From Seiridium cupressi (lineage: Eukaryota > Ascomycota > Sordariomycetes > Amphisphaeriales > Sporocadaceae), in contig JARVKI010000005.1 of NCBI GenBank assembly GCA_036674765.1, positions 620,001-684,000 of the forward strand: a stretch of 64,000 bases of DNA. Reading direction: 5' to 3'. The position numbers and the translations under genes are program-made. The notes under the pieces are model-generated. The model was not told the DNA's origin, did not search any database, and worked only from the letters and a program-made list of their open reading frames with translations. This document shows, piece by piece, positions 47,540 to 59,328 of the stretch. Position 1 is the first letter of the stretch; each line of letters starts with the position of its first letter.

Positions 47540-47960
47540 CGTCTAAGCTGCAGATGTGCGCTATCGGTTTCGTGTATCCAGACCACGGGATGTAGCAGGC
47601 GCCCGCTTGATTATATTTGCAAGTCCTTGGTGATGTAGTTGCCGTTGATGTAGAGTCAATAGCGAAGACGCAACCGGGATAAGATCTGGTGACGCGGATG
47701 ATGGAAGCTATTTTCAACCAGAGCTCGTACCATTACCAGTTGAGCTCTGGGGATCGGCGAGTCGGCCATTGAGTTCGGATGCTGCCCGGCCAGACCCCAC
47801 CCCTAATTGATCCAAGGGCACGTGACTTCGCGAAACGGGATTCTCTGAAGCGGCGCGTATTTGTGACCAGGCGCGTTGAGGCTGCAACCTACAAGAGATC
47901 GGAGAGAGCATCCTGGCTTTTTGCATCTTGCCTCATAGGTGATGACAACCAAACGCCAGT
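47540..47960. promoter_or_regulatory. 421-bp divergent promoter between COX16 and Mec1/ATR
   Basis: The two start codons lie 421 bp apart in head-to-head orientation with no gene between, so both core promoters must lie here. No specific element was identified. Confidence 0.55.
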
Positions 47961-50900
47961 ATGGCTCCGACTTCCCATGGAAGAGCCCTTGCCCACGACC
48001 TGGACGGTCTAGCAACTGGCTCCCTCGTGCAAGGCCCTCCCCCATCGACACTGGCTGCCCAGCTGGTGGAAAATATATCGGCATCCACGAGGTCTTCGCG
48101 GCCCGACGAGACTGCTGAGCTGAAGAACCTGTTCGACATCATTGAGAAATTCAAGAACCAGCCTGAACTGCTGACAACTGCAGCTGAGCGCGTCGAGCAT
48201 AACCACATGCTCATCTACGTCTATGCTCGGGTGGTTCTAGAAAGCCTTCGGTGGGATGACCCTTTTGCCGACATCGCTGCCTTGAACACCGAAGCCCTGA
48301 GAGCCATAAACTTTGTGCGAGTTACAATCAAGGAGACTCCGAGTGTCCTTCTCGTTTCTTCCACAGAGCAGTTCTTCATCTTTCGGGGACAGGAACCTCT
48401 CTGGCTATGGATCCTCCCCAAGATTCTAAAGATGCTTGGCCGTGACCAGTGCCTCGCCTTAACCCCCGCTATCGAGGGTTTGTTGCAGGATATTTGCCTT
48501 GTGATATGCCGAACTGGCCCATTATGGAACCTCCTTCCAGCGTATCTGCGATACATCCAGGACAATGTCACGGGTAATTATCAAAATCTAGGACCCTTTC
48601 CTTTTCGAGGAAACTAACACAGCGCAAAGCAATTATAAAATACTTAACGGAGCCAAGGTTGCCCTTGACTGGTGAGGATGCTGTTATCAGCCTGCTTCTC
48701 TCGCCCACTTCTTTCCTGGAACTGTCAGTCGATGGGCAAGCACAACCGCTTCAACAACAATGCAGTTATGAGTTAACCACGGTTTTCAATGCTACTCGTC
48801 ATGCATCAAGCCTACTCATGGTCCTTGCAAACCATATCGGCTCCCAACATGCATCTCAGGACCTGGTCTCTTCTTGCGAGTACATTCCTTGGCTTGTGGA
48901 CTCGTACTTTGCATTATATACGATTCAAAGCAAGTCGCGAGCTGTATCCTTCCATATCCTGCCTTCTATCCTGAAAAGTACAATGCAGCTGACAGCAATC
49001 CTTCAAACATCGACGTCCGTTGATATATCCCTCAAGCAGAAAGGGTGTTCTTTGCTTGTCCTCTTGGCGGTTGACGCAGTAGGTGGTTTCGACCAATTGC
49101 TTCCCGCCATGCCAGACGCCAACACAGCTGAGGAGCTGCTGTGCTCTGTGCTCCTTACCCTGGCAAGCTTGTCCTCGGAATACAAGCCTATCGCGAACTT
49201 CATCGCTTTACAACTGATTCCCAACCTGGAGAAATTAGCGGCGCAAGGAGAACTGGTATTACCAGATACCAATCTATGGGTTAGCACTGATTCGTTACAT
49301 CGACCCCTTATTGTCTTGCTGACCTGGTTGAAGATGTGTTTTGAACTTCTACGACATGCAGTGTCTGGGGCCTCACTCAGCGATGACAGCAACGAAACCA
49401 AAACATACCATTTTCTGCGCGACGACTTATATCACCATTTCAAAAGACTAGGACTTTTGCCTTCTATCACTCCCCTGGTGGAGCCTCCAGCTAAGCGCAG
49501 GAAAGTCCAAACAACGTCCAATGTCTTGAGTCAGATCTTCAAAACCGTGTATCATATTCTAGGCAAGGAGTACAACGAAAAATATGAGGATTTGCCTGCA
49601 GTGATCAAGTAAGTCCGCACATTCACGTGCAGAGTTTGCTTGCTAACTATAACCAGGTCCAATCTGGCCCAGTTGAGCGACTCAGACCAATGCTCTGTAA
49701 TCGACCTTCTGGGATATGCTTACTGCGCTACAGATGGTGCCGTGACACCCGATTCTCCGCTTGGAAGCAATGGTGCCTCTACCTTACACTGTGCTATTTG
49801 CGACAGTAGGAACATATGGCGACAAAAGACCAACTGTCTTGACCCGGTAGCGAAGGCAGCGATACTTGAGATATTCAAGGTTCTGGTGGATATGTCCGAC
49901 TTCAACGGATTGCGCCGGCCTCGTGTCATCGCTATGATTGGACTGAGACGCCTTGCGACGCATTCTCAGGACCCTGTCTTCCTTGATCTAGAGTCGTCGA
50001 GTGTTGGCCTTTGGTGTATGAGATCTCTCTCAAGCTCCAATAGAGAATTACGAATAGCGGCAAGGTACAATGCCATGACATGCCCAACACGAGCGAAGTT
50101 GATTTGACTAATCTGACTGGATAGCCGAACATTGCCAATATTTCTTCAGAGCTCAACAGACGACCTTGCTCTGGCAACCCTCGCAAATCGAAACCGCGCG
50201 TTTGCGCTTCAGGCCCTGAACTCCATTTCGGATCAAAATTTGTCACATCTTGCCGAGACGTGCATCATGGCTTGGTCCCATGTTGGCCGGTAAGTGTCTT
50301 CTACATTCGCTCGTGCAGCCACTCGCTGATTGGCAAAACAGAGTGGTTCCGGAAGATCAACTCAATCTAGTGCTCGTCAAACTCGTCGACTATTTGAGCC
50401 ACACGAATTCCATAGTCGCGGCCGCTGCTTTCGACGAGGTAAGAGACACCAGCTTACCGTAGTCAAGTTCGGGCAATAACGATTGCAATTCCATAGGTTT
50501 CTAACTTAGCTCGTTCCCGGAATGTTTCTCCCAGAGAGCTATTTGAACCCTGCTGGAAGAACATCGCTTTCTTGTCAATCAAGGATCTGGCTAGTCGACC
50601 CAAATCTGCACGCTTACTTGCCGAACTACTCGAATTGACCCAGCACGACTTGCTGAAAATGATTCAAAGAGAAGCGCTTCCCTGGCTTGTACTAAAGGGC
50701 AAGCAAGAGGTGATACAGCGAATTGCAGAAGCTCGTTTGGAACAGGCCTCATGGCAGCCGTGCTTGGACAAGGATAATCTTGGCCCAATCGTAGCACTTT
50801 TGCTTGTTCAAGACGTATCCAATGTCGAAGCGAACGCTATGGCTCTACTCCGACATATATCTCCTCATTTCGAAGGGTTCAGCCTTGCTGAACTGATATT

Positions 50901-53900
50901 GGTGGAACCTGTGCTAATATGTCTCGAACTCTTAAAGACTGCCGGCGAGGCAGAAGAAGGCCGCAAACCTCATGTAAGCGACGCCGCCAGTGCTTCCAGA
51001 CACATGTACTAATAAGTCACGCAGATACGGAAAGCCTTGGATCTTATGATCGTTCTCTACTACTCCGCCAGTGGAGATTCAAAACTGAAGAGATCCAACG
51101 CTACTGGTCTCTTCTTTATGGATCAAGTCCTTGGAATGATTTCCTGTCTTACTGACATATTCAGCTTCCCTCCCGATACCCGGTCAGTCGTTGATGAACA
51201 GAAACGCTCCGTCAAAGCAATGGAGGAGCTAATCCGCATTGGCAAAAAGAACATCCGCATGGCTCGACCGCAAGTAAGTCAAATCTCGTGTATAAATGTA
51301 GGAGGACGTCATCTGACACGAGCTCAGATATCTGCTTGCATTTTGTCATGTATGCCACACGATGAGTTAAGGGCGTCTGCATTTTCCTGTTGGGCCGCAA
51401 TGATTCTATATCTTGAAGAAGATGACGTTGAAGGCTTGATCGAAACCACCTTCTTCTTGATCAACCACTATTGGGGCGTATTTGACGACATTAGTCAAGA
51501 ACTCTCTCGGGAGCTGATCGAGTTCATGCTTAAAAAGCATCAAGCGCTTCTGCAAGACATGATCAGCAAATTGCCTTCGCTCGGGCATATCAACGCCCTG
51601 TCCAACGTAGAAAAGAAACTAAATGACCTTCGAAAACCTGTTGACAACAGGACAGCTTTTAGTCTCCTTGCCGAAAGAATCGGCCACGAAAACTCTGGCG
51701 TCGTACTACAAGCCTTGAGAGAGCTCACTTCTTACTTGCAAAGGCAACAGGGATACCTGCAGGCTTCAGCTGTCAGTGAACAGCCTGACTCCGTCGTACC
51801 TATATTAGCTCGCGCATTGCTTGACTGCTCCTCAAAATATGCCGCCGAGGGGGCTGAAATTAGTCGCCTCTGCACTCAAAGCCTTGGCTTGATGGGTTGT
51901 CTCGACTCGAACCGAGTGGAAACAGTGAGGTCTGAACGACAGATTGCCGTCGAACACAATTTTTTCAAGGCTGAGGAGGTTAGCGACTTTGTCATGGTCC
52001 TCCTGGAAGATGTCATGGTGAAGTCGTTTCTCTCAGCCACAGACAACAACTTTCAAGGCCTTCTATCGTATGCAATGCAAGAATTGCTGGACAGAATTGA
52101 TGTATCTGCAGCCATTCAAATGCATGCACATCCTGTCAGAGGGGACCCCAAGCAAACAGATGCCGATCGTCTTTATCGCAATTGGATGGCAATGTCAGAG
52201 GGCGCCAGGGAAGTTCTCACCCCTTTCTTAAGCTCCCGGTATCGGCTACAAGCCATGCCACAGCAGCATGCAGAATATCCAATATTTCGACCAGGCAGAC
52301 CCTACGGCGTGTGGATGCGCAACATCACGCTTGATCTGCTCCGTCGGCCGCAGAACGCCTTCACTCAATACGTGTTTGAGCCACTCAGTCGGGTTATCAA
52401 ACTGAAGGATTTATCTATCGCCGAATTTTTGTTTCCATTTCTTGTTGCTCATGTGATCATGGGCGATGAGAGTGACCCACAAGTGAAGAAGGACATTTTG
52501 GACGAATTGCTTAATGTCTTGCAACATGAACCTTCTAAGGAAGCTTTATACAGCGAGAAGGAAGACAAGAAGCTGTATTACGAGGTACGAACCCCATCAC
52601 CATCAGGATCAATGCATTGACCACGTGCAGGCTGTATTCCGAGTTCTCGATTATGCTATGCGATGGCTCCAGATTAAACGAAGTAGACAGAGTCTAACCC
52701 CTCAAGATGATGAGTGGATGAAGAGAATCCAAATCATTCTTACCTCGATTCCGGCGGAACTGATTTCACAACGAGCAGTAGACTGCAAATCCTACTCGAG
52801 GGCTTTGTTCCACCTTGAGCAGCACATCCGTGAGGTCGATCAGAAGAAGGCCAGCAGCGAGGATAGAGAACGCCTTCTTCTGAGACTACAGGATATCTAC
52901 GCTCAAATTGATGAGCCTGATGGGCTAGAAGGCATCTCAGCCCATCTCCACGTGCTTGACATTAACCAGCAGATTCTGAGTCACCGCAAGGCCGGACGAT
53001 GGACTGAAGCCCAGACCTGGTACGAGGTCAAGCTTGCTGAGGACCCCGACAATGTCGACGTGCAAATCGAACTTCTCACTTGTCTGAAGGAGTCGGGGCA
53101 ACACGGTCGGTGTCTTCTGCCTATCCTTAACTAGCATCTGACTAACATCGCGTAGATGTTCTTCTGAACTACGTTGAAGGCATCGAAAAGCACACTGCTG
53201 TCACTACGATCAGTCGGATAGTACCGTATGCTGTAGAGGCATCATGGGCTACCGGAAGGTGGCATACTATGAGGAAATTCGTCACGAAATATCAAGGCGA
53301 TCCGACCGAGAACTTTAATGTGTCTGTTGCCCAAGCGCTGAGCCATCTGGCCAAGGGCTCTACCAAAGCATTCATTGAGGAGTTAGCGGTAATGCGAGAC
53401 CGAATTAGCTCATCCATGACTTTCACGGCGACTGCATCTTTACACGCATGTCATGAAGCGTTGTTGAAGTGTCATGTGCTTACCGATCTAGAACTTATTG
53501 CTGGGCTCAACAACGATGGTAGCCAACATCCACAAGAAGTACTGAAGTCGCTCGACCGTCGGCTCGAAGTGCTGGGCTCTCACCTCAATGACAAGCAATA
53601 TATCCTGAGCATCAGGAGAGCGGCCATGGAGTTATCGCGGTAAGCCACCAAGATACCCTGAATCTTTGGCTCTCACGCTCACAAGGACAGATCACGATTC
53701 AGCAACCTAGACATATCCTCATTGTGGTTGACTAGTGCAAGACTTGCGAGAAAATCCAATTCGCTGCATCAATCTTTCAATGCTGTCCTTCATGCATCTC
53801 AGCTTGGTGACAACAACGCCACAATTGAGAATGCGCGAATACTCTGGAAACAAGGCCATAATCGAAAGGCCATTCAAACTCTTCAGAGTGCGATATCCAG

Positions 53901-55923
53901 TAGTGCATTCTCCAGCAAGAGTTTCACCATGGAGGGCGATTCATCCGAAAGAAACGCCGAGTCCCAACAAAATATGACGACAGCAAGAGCACAGTTGCTC
54001 CTTGCAAAATGGCTGGACAACGCAGGACAAACGCATGCTAGTGCTCTGCGACAACAATACCAGAACGTCCCCAAGAACTACGGCCAGTGGGAAAAGGGGC
54101 ACTACTACCTTGGGCGCCATTACAAGAAAGTCCTGGAGTCGGAGAAGACGCTGAGTCCGGATATCCAAAGTGACGAGTACCTTTCGGGTGAAACGGTGAA
54201 GCTCGTCATCGAAAATTACATTCGCTCACTCAATTATGGCACCAAGTACCTGTACCAAACTCTACCCAGGATCCTAACTCTCTGGCTTGAATTCGGAGCG
54301 CAACTCGACAAGGCCCCTGAAGGCAAGGTTTCATTGTCACGAGAGCTGCATCATCGCCGAAAGACGCAGCTTAACTCATTGCACACATATCTTTACAAGT
54401 ACTTGCAGCGTCTTCCTGCGTATATCTTCTATACAGCGCTGCCGCAGGTCGTGGCTCGAATTGCTCATCCAAACGATCATGTATTCGCGCTGTTAGAACA
54501 GATCATTATTAAGGTTGTGGAAGCTCATCCGCGGCAAGCCTTGTGGAGCTTATTCGCCATCATGACCTCGAAGCAGACGACCTCGGAACGGCGAGCGCGT
54601 GGCCAACAGATATTACAGAAGCTTCGAGGTCTAGGGAAACAGGTAGAAGGTGGAACGGGCGACCTGAAATCCCTGCTTCGAAAGGGCGAGAAGCTCGCGA
54701 ACCAGCTACTACTGGCCTGCAACAACGGCGACTTCCAGAGCAACCGAACCACACATGCCAGCATCACCCGTGATCTCAACTTCAATCACAACTGCTGTCC
54801 TTGCCCACTGGTCGTGCCTGTCGAAGCTTGTCTGACGGCAACTTTACCAACTTTAACAGACAACGTGAAGAAGCATAAGCCATTCTCACGCGATGTGATC
54901 ACCATCGATAGTTTTCTCGATGATGTGCTAGTCCTAGGATCGCTAGCCAAGCCTCGAAGGCTCACAGCCCGGGGTTCGAATGGCAAGCTTTATATGCTGC
55001 TCATCAAGCCAAAGGACGATTTGAGAACAGACCAGCGTCTAATGGAGTTCAACAGCATGATCAACCGCTCTCTTAAGCGCGATGCCGAATCCAGTAGGCG
55101 GCAGTTGTACATCAAGACTTACGCCGTGACACCTCTGAACGAAGAGTGCGGTATCATCGAGTGGATTGACGGCTTGAAGACACTCCGAGATATACTCCTC
55201 ATCATCTACCGATCGCGCGGGATTGTTCCTAATTACAGCTCTCTTGCCCAGATGATGAAGGATGCAGCAACAAATGATAAGAACACCAAGATCTTCACGG
55301 ACACAGTACTGGGAATGTTCCCGGCTGTTCTCCCTCACTGGTTCATCTCCCAGTTTCCCAATTCATCAGCTTGGTTCGCCGCTCGGTTGAGATACACTCG
55401 TTCCTGCGCCGTCATGTCGATGGTCGGTACCATTCTGGGCCTCGGAGATCGACATGGCGAAAACGTACTCCTCGAAGAGGGCAATGGCGGTGTTTTTCAC
55501 GTCGATTTCAATTGTCTTTTCGACAAGGGTCTCACATTCGCCCAGCCAGAACGAGTTCCCTTCCGCCTGACTCACAACATGGTGGCGGCAATGGGTGTCC
55601 ATGGCTACGAAGGGCCCTTCAGGAAATGCTCCGAACTGACGCTGAGTATCCTCAGACAACAAGAGGAGACCTTGATGACAATTCTCGAAGCTTTCATCTA
55701 CGACCCAACCCTCGATCTGCAGAAAGACAAGAAGAGAAAACACGAGATCGTGAAAATGAGCCCACCAGCTGTCGTGGAAAATATCAAGAGGAAAGTGAGG
55801 GGTTTGCTGCCCAACGAAAGCATCCCTCTCAGTGTGGAGGGGCAGGTCGAGGAGCTTGTGAAGCAGGCGGTCAATCCCAGGAATCTTGCCGCTATGTACA
55901 TCGGATGGTGTCCGTTCCTGTAG
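47961..55923 (+). CDS. mec1: Mec1/ATR-type checkpoint kinase (PIKK; uvsB/mus-9 ortholog candidate)
   Basis: Eleven exons: 47961-48573, 48630-49608, 49657-50064, 50125-50289, 50342-50438, 50497-50973, 51025-51273, 51328-52584, 52631-53105, 53156-53639 and 53691-55923. Together they give 7,437 coding bases and 2,478 residues in one frame. The protein senses RPA-coated single-stranded DNA with its Ddc2/ATRIP partner and starts the replication and damage checkpoint in the nucleus. The N-terminal ~1,500 residues are HEAT-like helical repeats, followed by the UME and FAT regions. The kinase domain starts near residue 2,137 (ITIDSFLDDVLVLGSL). It has the catalytic loop LGLGDRHGENVLLE near 2,320, the metal-binding VDFNCLFDKG near 2,339, and the C-terminal FATC (NPRNLAAMYIGWCPFL). 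These motifs fit ATR rather than Tel1 or TOR. Confidence 0.96.
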
Positions 55924-56421
55924 GGATGCATGCCGGTTCACCTGCGCTCTTTATCTGAATGAGAAATACGGAAATAAGAATTATTCAATGATGATGAAAT
56001 TTTATACCTAACGCTTTCCAATGCTCAAACAATTATGTAAACAACTATTGTTACAGTGTCAGACAGTCAATCAACTCCAATAATCCCGCCACGCTATCAT
56101 ACTTGGCGCTTAATACAACACATTATGTAAGCCACCCTGTTTTCGTAACTCCAATGCAACCCCCCATCAAATGATTCCTTCGCTTAATAATGCAGCCTGC
56201 CACATTTGTTGTGCTGTGCCGCTTTGGGCGCGCCATAGACACGTGGACTTGGTTCGCAGATAGAGCGTCCGTGAGAAGCGCCTCGTGTCATCTCAAACCA
56301 TCCGCTTCCGATTTTTAGGTGATACAAATCGCCCGTCTTCGCGAGGGCGATGATGTCCCACAAAGGATTCACTTCTCCCACCTCCTGAGTCGGACTGGCG
56401 TGTTTTAATTTTATAAATGCC
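55924..56421. other. Spacer between convergent genes
   Basis: 3' flanks of Mec1/ATR (+) and the acetyltransferase (-). No gene was seen. Confidence 0.55.
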
Positions 56422-57216
56422 TCAGTATTCTTCTTCCTCTTCCTCAGGAGGCGGACGTGGATTGGCGCTTAGCGTCCCAGCCCACCGCACAAGGTTTCCT
56501 TCCCTGCCTTCTCGGACGTCGATACTCTCGAAACTGCCCTCCGCGGAAGCAGGTGCTTGCTTGAGGATTTTGGCAAAGAAGTTGCACGCAGGGACGTTGC
56601 CCTCCTCCCACTGGAAAACGACGCCTTCCATCACGTCATCGCCGGGCTCCTTGCCTGGGACAACGGCGGGCGTGAGTTGGTGTCTTCTCCGCTCCCGGGG
56701 CAGGTCCCACCATGAGTCCATGACAGCGTTGAAAAGCTCGGTGCCATAACCCTGCCGCCAGTACTCGGGCTTGACGAGGAATTCGGCCTCTGGCCAACCC
56801 GATGCCGACGTGGCCATGGTGAGACACTCGGGCAGGCCGCCCTCGCCGATCAGCTCGCCGGTAGATCGGAGGAAGGCGCCGAAATACCAGTGGCTCTGAT
56901 CATCTTGGTTGAGCGCATCGATATGCTGCCGCGTCTCTTCCTTGTTCTTGTCTGCGCGGCCGCGGACCTTGGAGTGCCGCTGCACCTCTGGCCGCTTCCG
57001 TAAGTCGTGGAATGTGTCCAGGTCTGATGGTGCGATGGGGCGGACTACGAGGCGCTTGGTCTCGATCTTTGGGCGCGAAGGGATGTCGGGAAGCGGCCGT
57101 TCGGGCAGAGCGACTCGGTAGCTGAACCATGGTGTCATACCAAGGTTTTGAAAATCACTCAGGTCGAGGTTGATCTTCTGAGGCAACGCATCTGCGAGTC
57201 GCGACATTGTCTCCAT
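56422..57216 (-). CDS. GNAT-family N-acetyltransferase (RimJ/RimL-like)
   Basis: Single exon of 264 residues from ATG 57216. After a ~50-residue lead, the GNAT fold begins with IETKRLVVRPIAPSDLDTFH, typical of the Acetyltransf_3 (RimJ/RimL) subgroup. The central beta strands are seen in HWYFGAFLRSTGELIGEGG. The acetyl-CoA pyrophosphate loop is in EYWRQGYGTELFNAVMDSW (Q/RxxGxG/A-like). The final part carries an insertion (PAVVPGKEPGDDV) and ends in PPPEEEEEEY. It transfers acetyl from acetyl-CoA to an amine; the acceptor (protein N-terminus or small molecule) is not predictable. Confidence 0.88.
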   Translation of the reverse strand: METMSRLADALPQKINLDLSDFQNLGMTPWFSYRVALPERPLPDIPSRPKIETKRLVVRPIAPSDLDTFHDLRKRPEVQRHSKVRGRADKNKEETRQHIDALNQDDQSHWYFGAFLRSTGELIGEGGLPECLTMATSASGWPEAEFLVKPEYWRQGYGTELFNAVMDSWWDLPRERRRHQLTPAVVPGKEPGDDVMEGVVFQWEEGNVPACNFFAKILKQAPASAEGSFESIDVREGREGNLVRWAGTLSANPRPPPEEEEEEY

Positions 57217-57600
57217 AATACGAGTGGCCGTGGTGCTTGCGTGAGCGATGGGAGTCTGTCGGGATCCGCTCCTGTCTATCGAGCAGGCTGTTGAGGAACG
57301 ACTGTGAGGGAGGAGACTGAGGAACCGATATTTGATGTATATTATTATTGGTAACTTTTTGGCCCCTTCTTCTCCTGAACTCTAGGTTTGTCGTTCTGCC
57401 GCACCCTCGTCATGTTACTCTCGTCAGTTTGGTTGAGTCGAAACATCACAATATCGTCGATGTCGGGAAGACCTCCTAGGTCCCGCCCCAGTTTGACACA
57501 TCTGACCTTGGCATTCCCGGTACCACATCAACGGGCATGGCGCAGAAAAGATGCAAAACTGACACGGCAGGGAGCAGATATTCCAGCAATGCAACACCAC

Positions 57601-57705
57601 GGACTGGCGCATGCAGGGTAGGCATTTCCAGGGAATTTCTGACAAAACCCACTACGCAGGTCAAAGGACTGGCGCATGCAGGGCAACAATTTCTAGGAAA
57701 TCCAC
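57601..57705. repeat. Imperfect direct repeat, period 65 bp
   Basis: The 18-bp sequence GGACTGGCGCATGCAGGG occurs at 57601 and again at 57666. Each copy is followed by diverged TTTCCAGGGAATT / TTTCTAGGAAATC sequence. It is either a remnant of a local duplication or part of a larger degenerate element. Confidence 0.65.
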
Positions 57706-57747
57706 AAAGGCACAAGGGGCCGTACTAGGGCGACGACGTTACAAGGG

Positions 57748-57767
57748 CGAACCGGGGCGAACCGGGG
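57748..57767. repeat. Two tandem copies of a 10-bp unit (CGAACCGGGG)
   Basis: Two exact adjacent units, in the same spacer as the other repeats. Confidence 0.7.
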
Positions 57768-58099
57768 TGGGGACCGTAACGGCTTTCTCCACGTGGTATC
57801 TGCACATCCAACCGGATCCGAAGCCCGATGCTGGGGGTCCCAGCAGGCAACCGTTCTTTACGGCATATTGAACGGATTGTGGTACGAGTTCTGCGCGCTC
57901 ATGCAATGACCGGCGGACGCTTGATTCCGGGGATCGTCCTAAGCGAGATGCTCCAGCCCGCTTGAGTATTGTATTCGCGAAGAGGCACGGCACCCTGGTC
58001 ACCTTAGATCCCGCAAGCGCAGAAGGCGCACAACCCTCCCTTAGAAAGGACGAGCCACTCCTGTACCAAGTCTAGGTCAACTCTGGCTGGCAACGGAAC

Positions 58100-58579
58100 A
58101 TGTGGCGGGATGACGCGCGAATCGATAGTGCTCATGCACTGTCATTTTGCTTGGGGGCACTTCTGGGCCTTGGAACACCGAATTGTCGGTTCAGTGGAAA
58201 TAGTCTGCTAAGATCACCACACCCGGATCGACAAAAATATGTGTATCATCTATCTTGGCCCCGGCTTGTTCCAAGGCAAGCTGTTCCGGTCCGGCTCTCG
58301 CTCCTCTCGCTTCTCGGTGATTATATCCTCAACAGACCTGGCACAGAGCAAGTGGGGGACACAGAAATTGTGCACCTGCAGCATCTCATTAGGAGGGTTT
58401 CTTTGAGTTTTGGATTGGCAGAAGAATTTCGGGACGAGCTGGACTCGCTGAGAGTGCCGAAAGGTCGTACGTCGAGGCTGGTGCTTAGGGAGTTTGCCGA
58501 GCGCCAACTCACGCGCCCACCTGCATGCATATGCACTGTCACCATTTTGTTTGCTTATCTTTTCTGCAGGAGCATGTAA
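58100..58579 (+). CDS. Doubtful open frame of 159 codons
   Basis: Starts with ATG at 58100 and has no intron. The C-terminal half reads like protein (SFGLAEEFRDELDSLRVPKG, RLVLREFAERQ). The first half is less convincing, and no domain is recognised. It could be a small gene or gene remnant beside the terpene cyclase, or chance. Confidence 0.2.
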   Translation: MWRDDARIDSAHALSFCLGALLGLGTPNCRFSGNSLLRSPHPDRQKYVYHLSWPRLVPRQAVPVRLSLLSLLGDYILNRPGTEQVGDTEIVHLQHLIRRVSLSFGLAEEFRDELDSLRVPKGRTSRLVLREFAERQLTRPPACICTVTILFAYLFCRSM

Positions 58580-58838
58580 GTTCGGCATGGATCAACATTG
58601 GTCTTCGTTAGTCCCACCGTGCCGTTGCGTTTGGTATCCGGTCCGAGAAGGCTGGCCGACCGCCAGTACCGCTAGAGGGGGATTTCTCGGATGATGCAAC
58701 GCTCGCTTCCAGCAGATGGAGGGGAATCGGTCTATGCATGCCATGCCAGGCCATGCAAGGGCAGACAAATTGCCGCATATAGACTGGAGGTAAGGACTGA
58801 ATTGACGGGCCAGAACCTGCCAGCGGACCGCGAGCAAG

Positions 58839-58908
58839 CCTGACACAAGAGATGGCGCACTCGCCATAGAGTTCTAGGTACGCGGGGTGCGCCATCTCTT
58901 GTGTCAGG
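58839..58908. repeat. Perfect 22-bp inverted repeat with 26-bp loop
   Basis: Left arm 58839-58860 and right arm 58887-58908 are exact reverse complements, with core TGACACAAGAGATGGCGCAC on the left. Pairing extends by a few bases beyond a two-base bulge. In RNA or single-stranded DNA this would form a strong hairpin. It resembles neither a tRNA nor a simple terminator. It may be the end of a small MITE-like element or a cruciform site. Confidence 0.8.
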
Positions 58909-59328
58909 GGCTTTGGCGAGGCCCTGCTCCCTTGCTAACATAAGGACGATACAGGACACGTCGTGGGGTCTTGGGGTGTCTGAAAGGTCCTCGATATTGG
59001 TCTTGTAGCGGAGCCTTTGATCTATTCAGGCAACACCCGCATGCACTTGATGCAAGAATGGTCCGTTGTTAGGGGTTGAAGTGGTCCTGTACGTTTACCA
59101 GCATGCCAGATATTAGTTAGCTTGCTTGTCATCTGCCGTCGTGTGGGCCGAGGCAGACGACGTGCTTGACAGGAAAGACTGAAAGATCACCCTTGCGCAG
59201 CATTCATATTGCTGGCCATTGCGCCCGGACATTTGAGAGAATGGCGAAAAACGACCTGGACGACTTCATCAAACATGACCCTAACCACTTTTTATAACAA
59301 TTTCTATACACTTTTATGCAAAATTAAG

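Larger units (their letters stand above)
57217..59328. other. Repeat-bearing spacer between the acetyltransferase and the terpene cyclase
   Basis: 2.1 kb without a firm gene. It holds direct repeats, a perfect long inverted repeat and one ATG-initiated open frame, each listed separately. Confidence 0.5.

Noticed and set aside
58250..58959. Several overlapping minus-strand frames in the repeat spacer
   Set aside because: Antisense shadows and repeat-derived frames without starts or domains.
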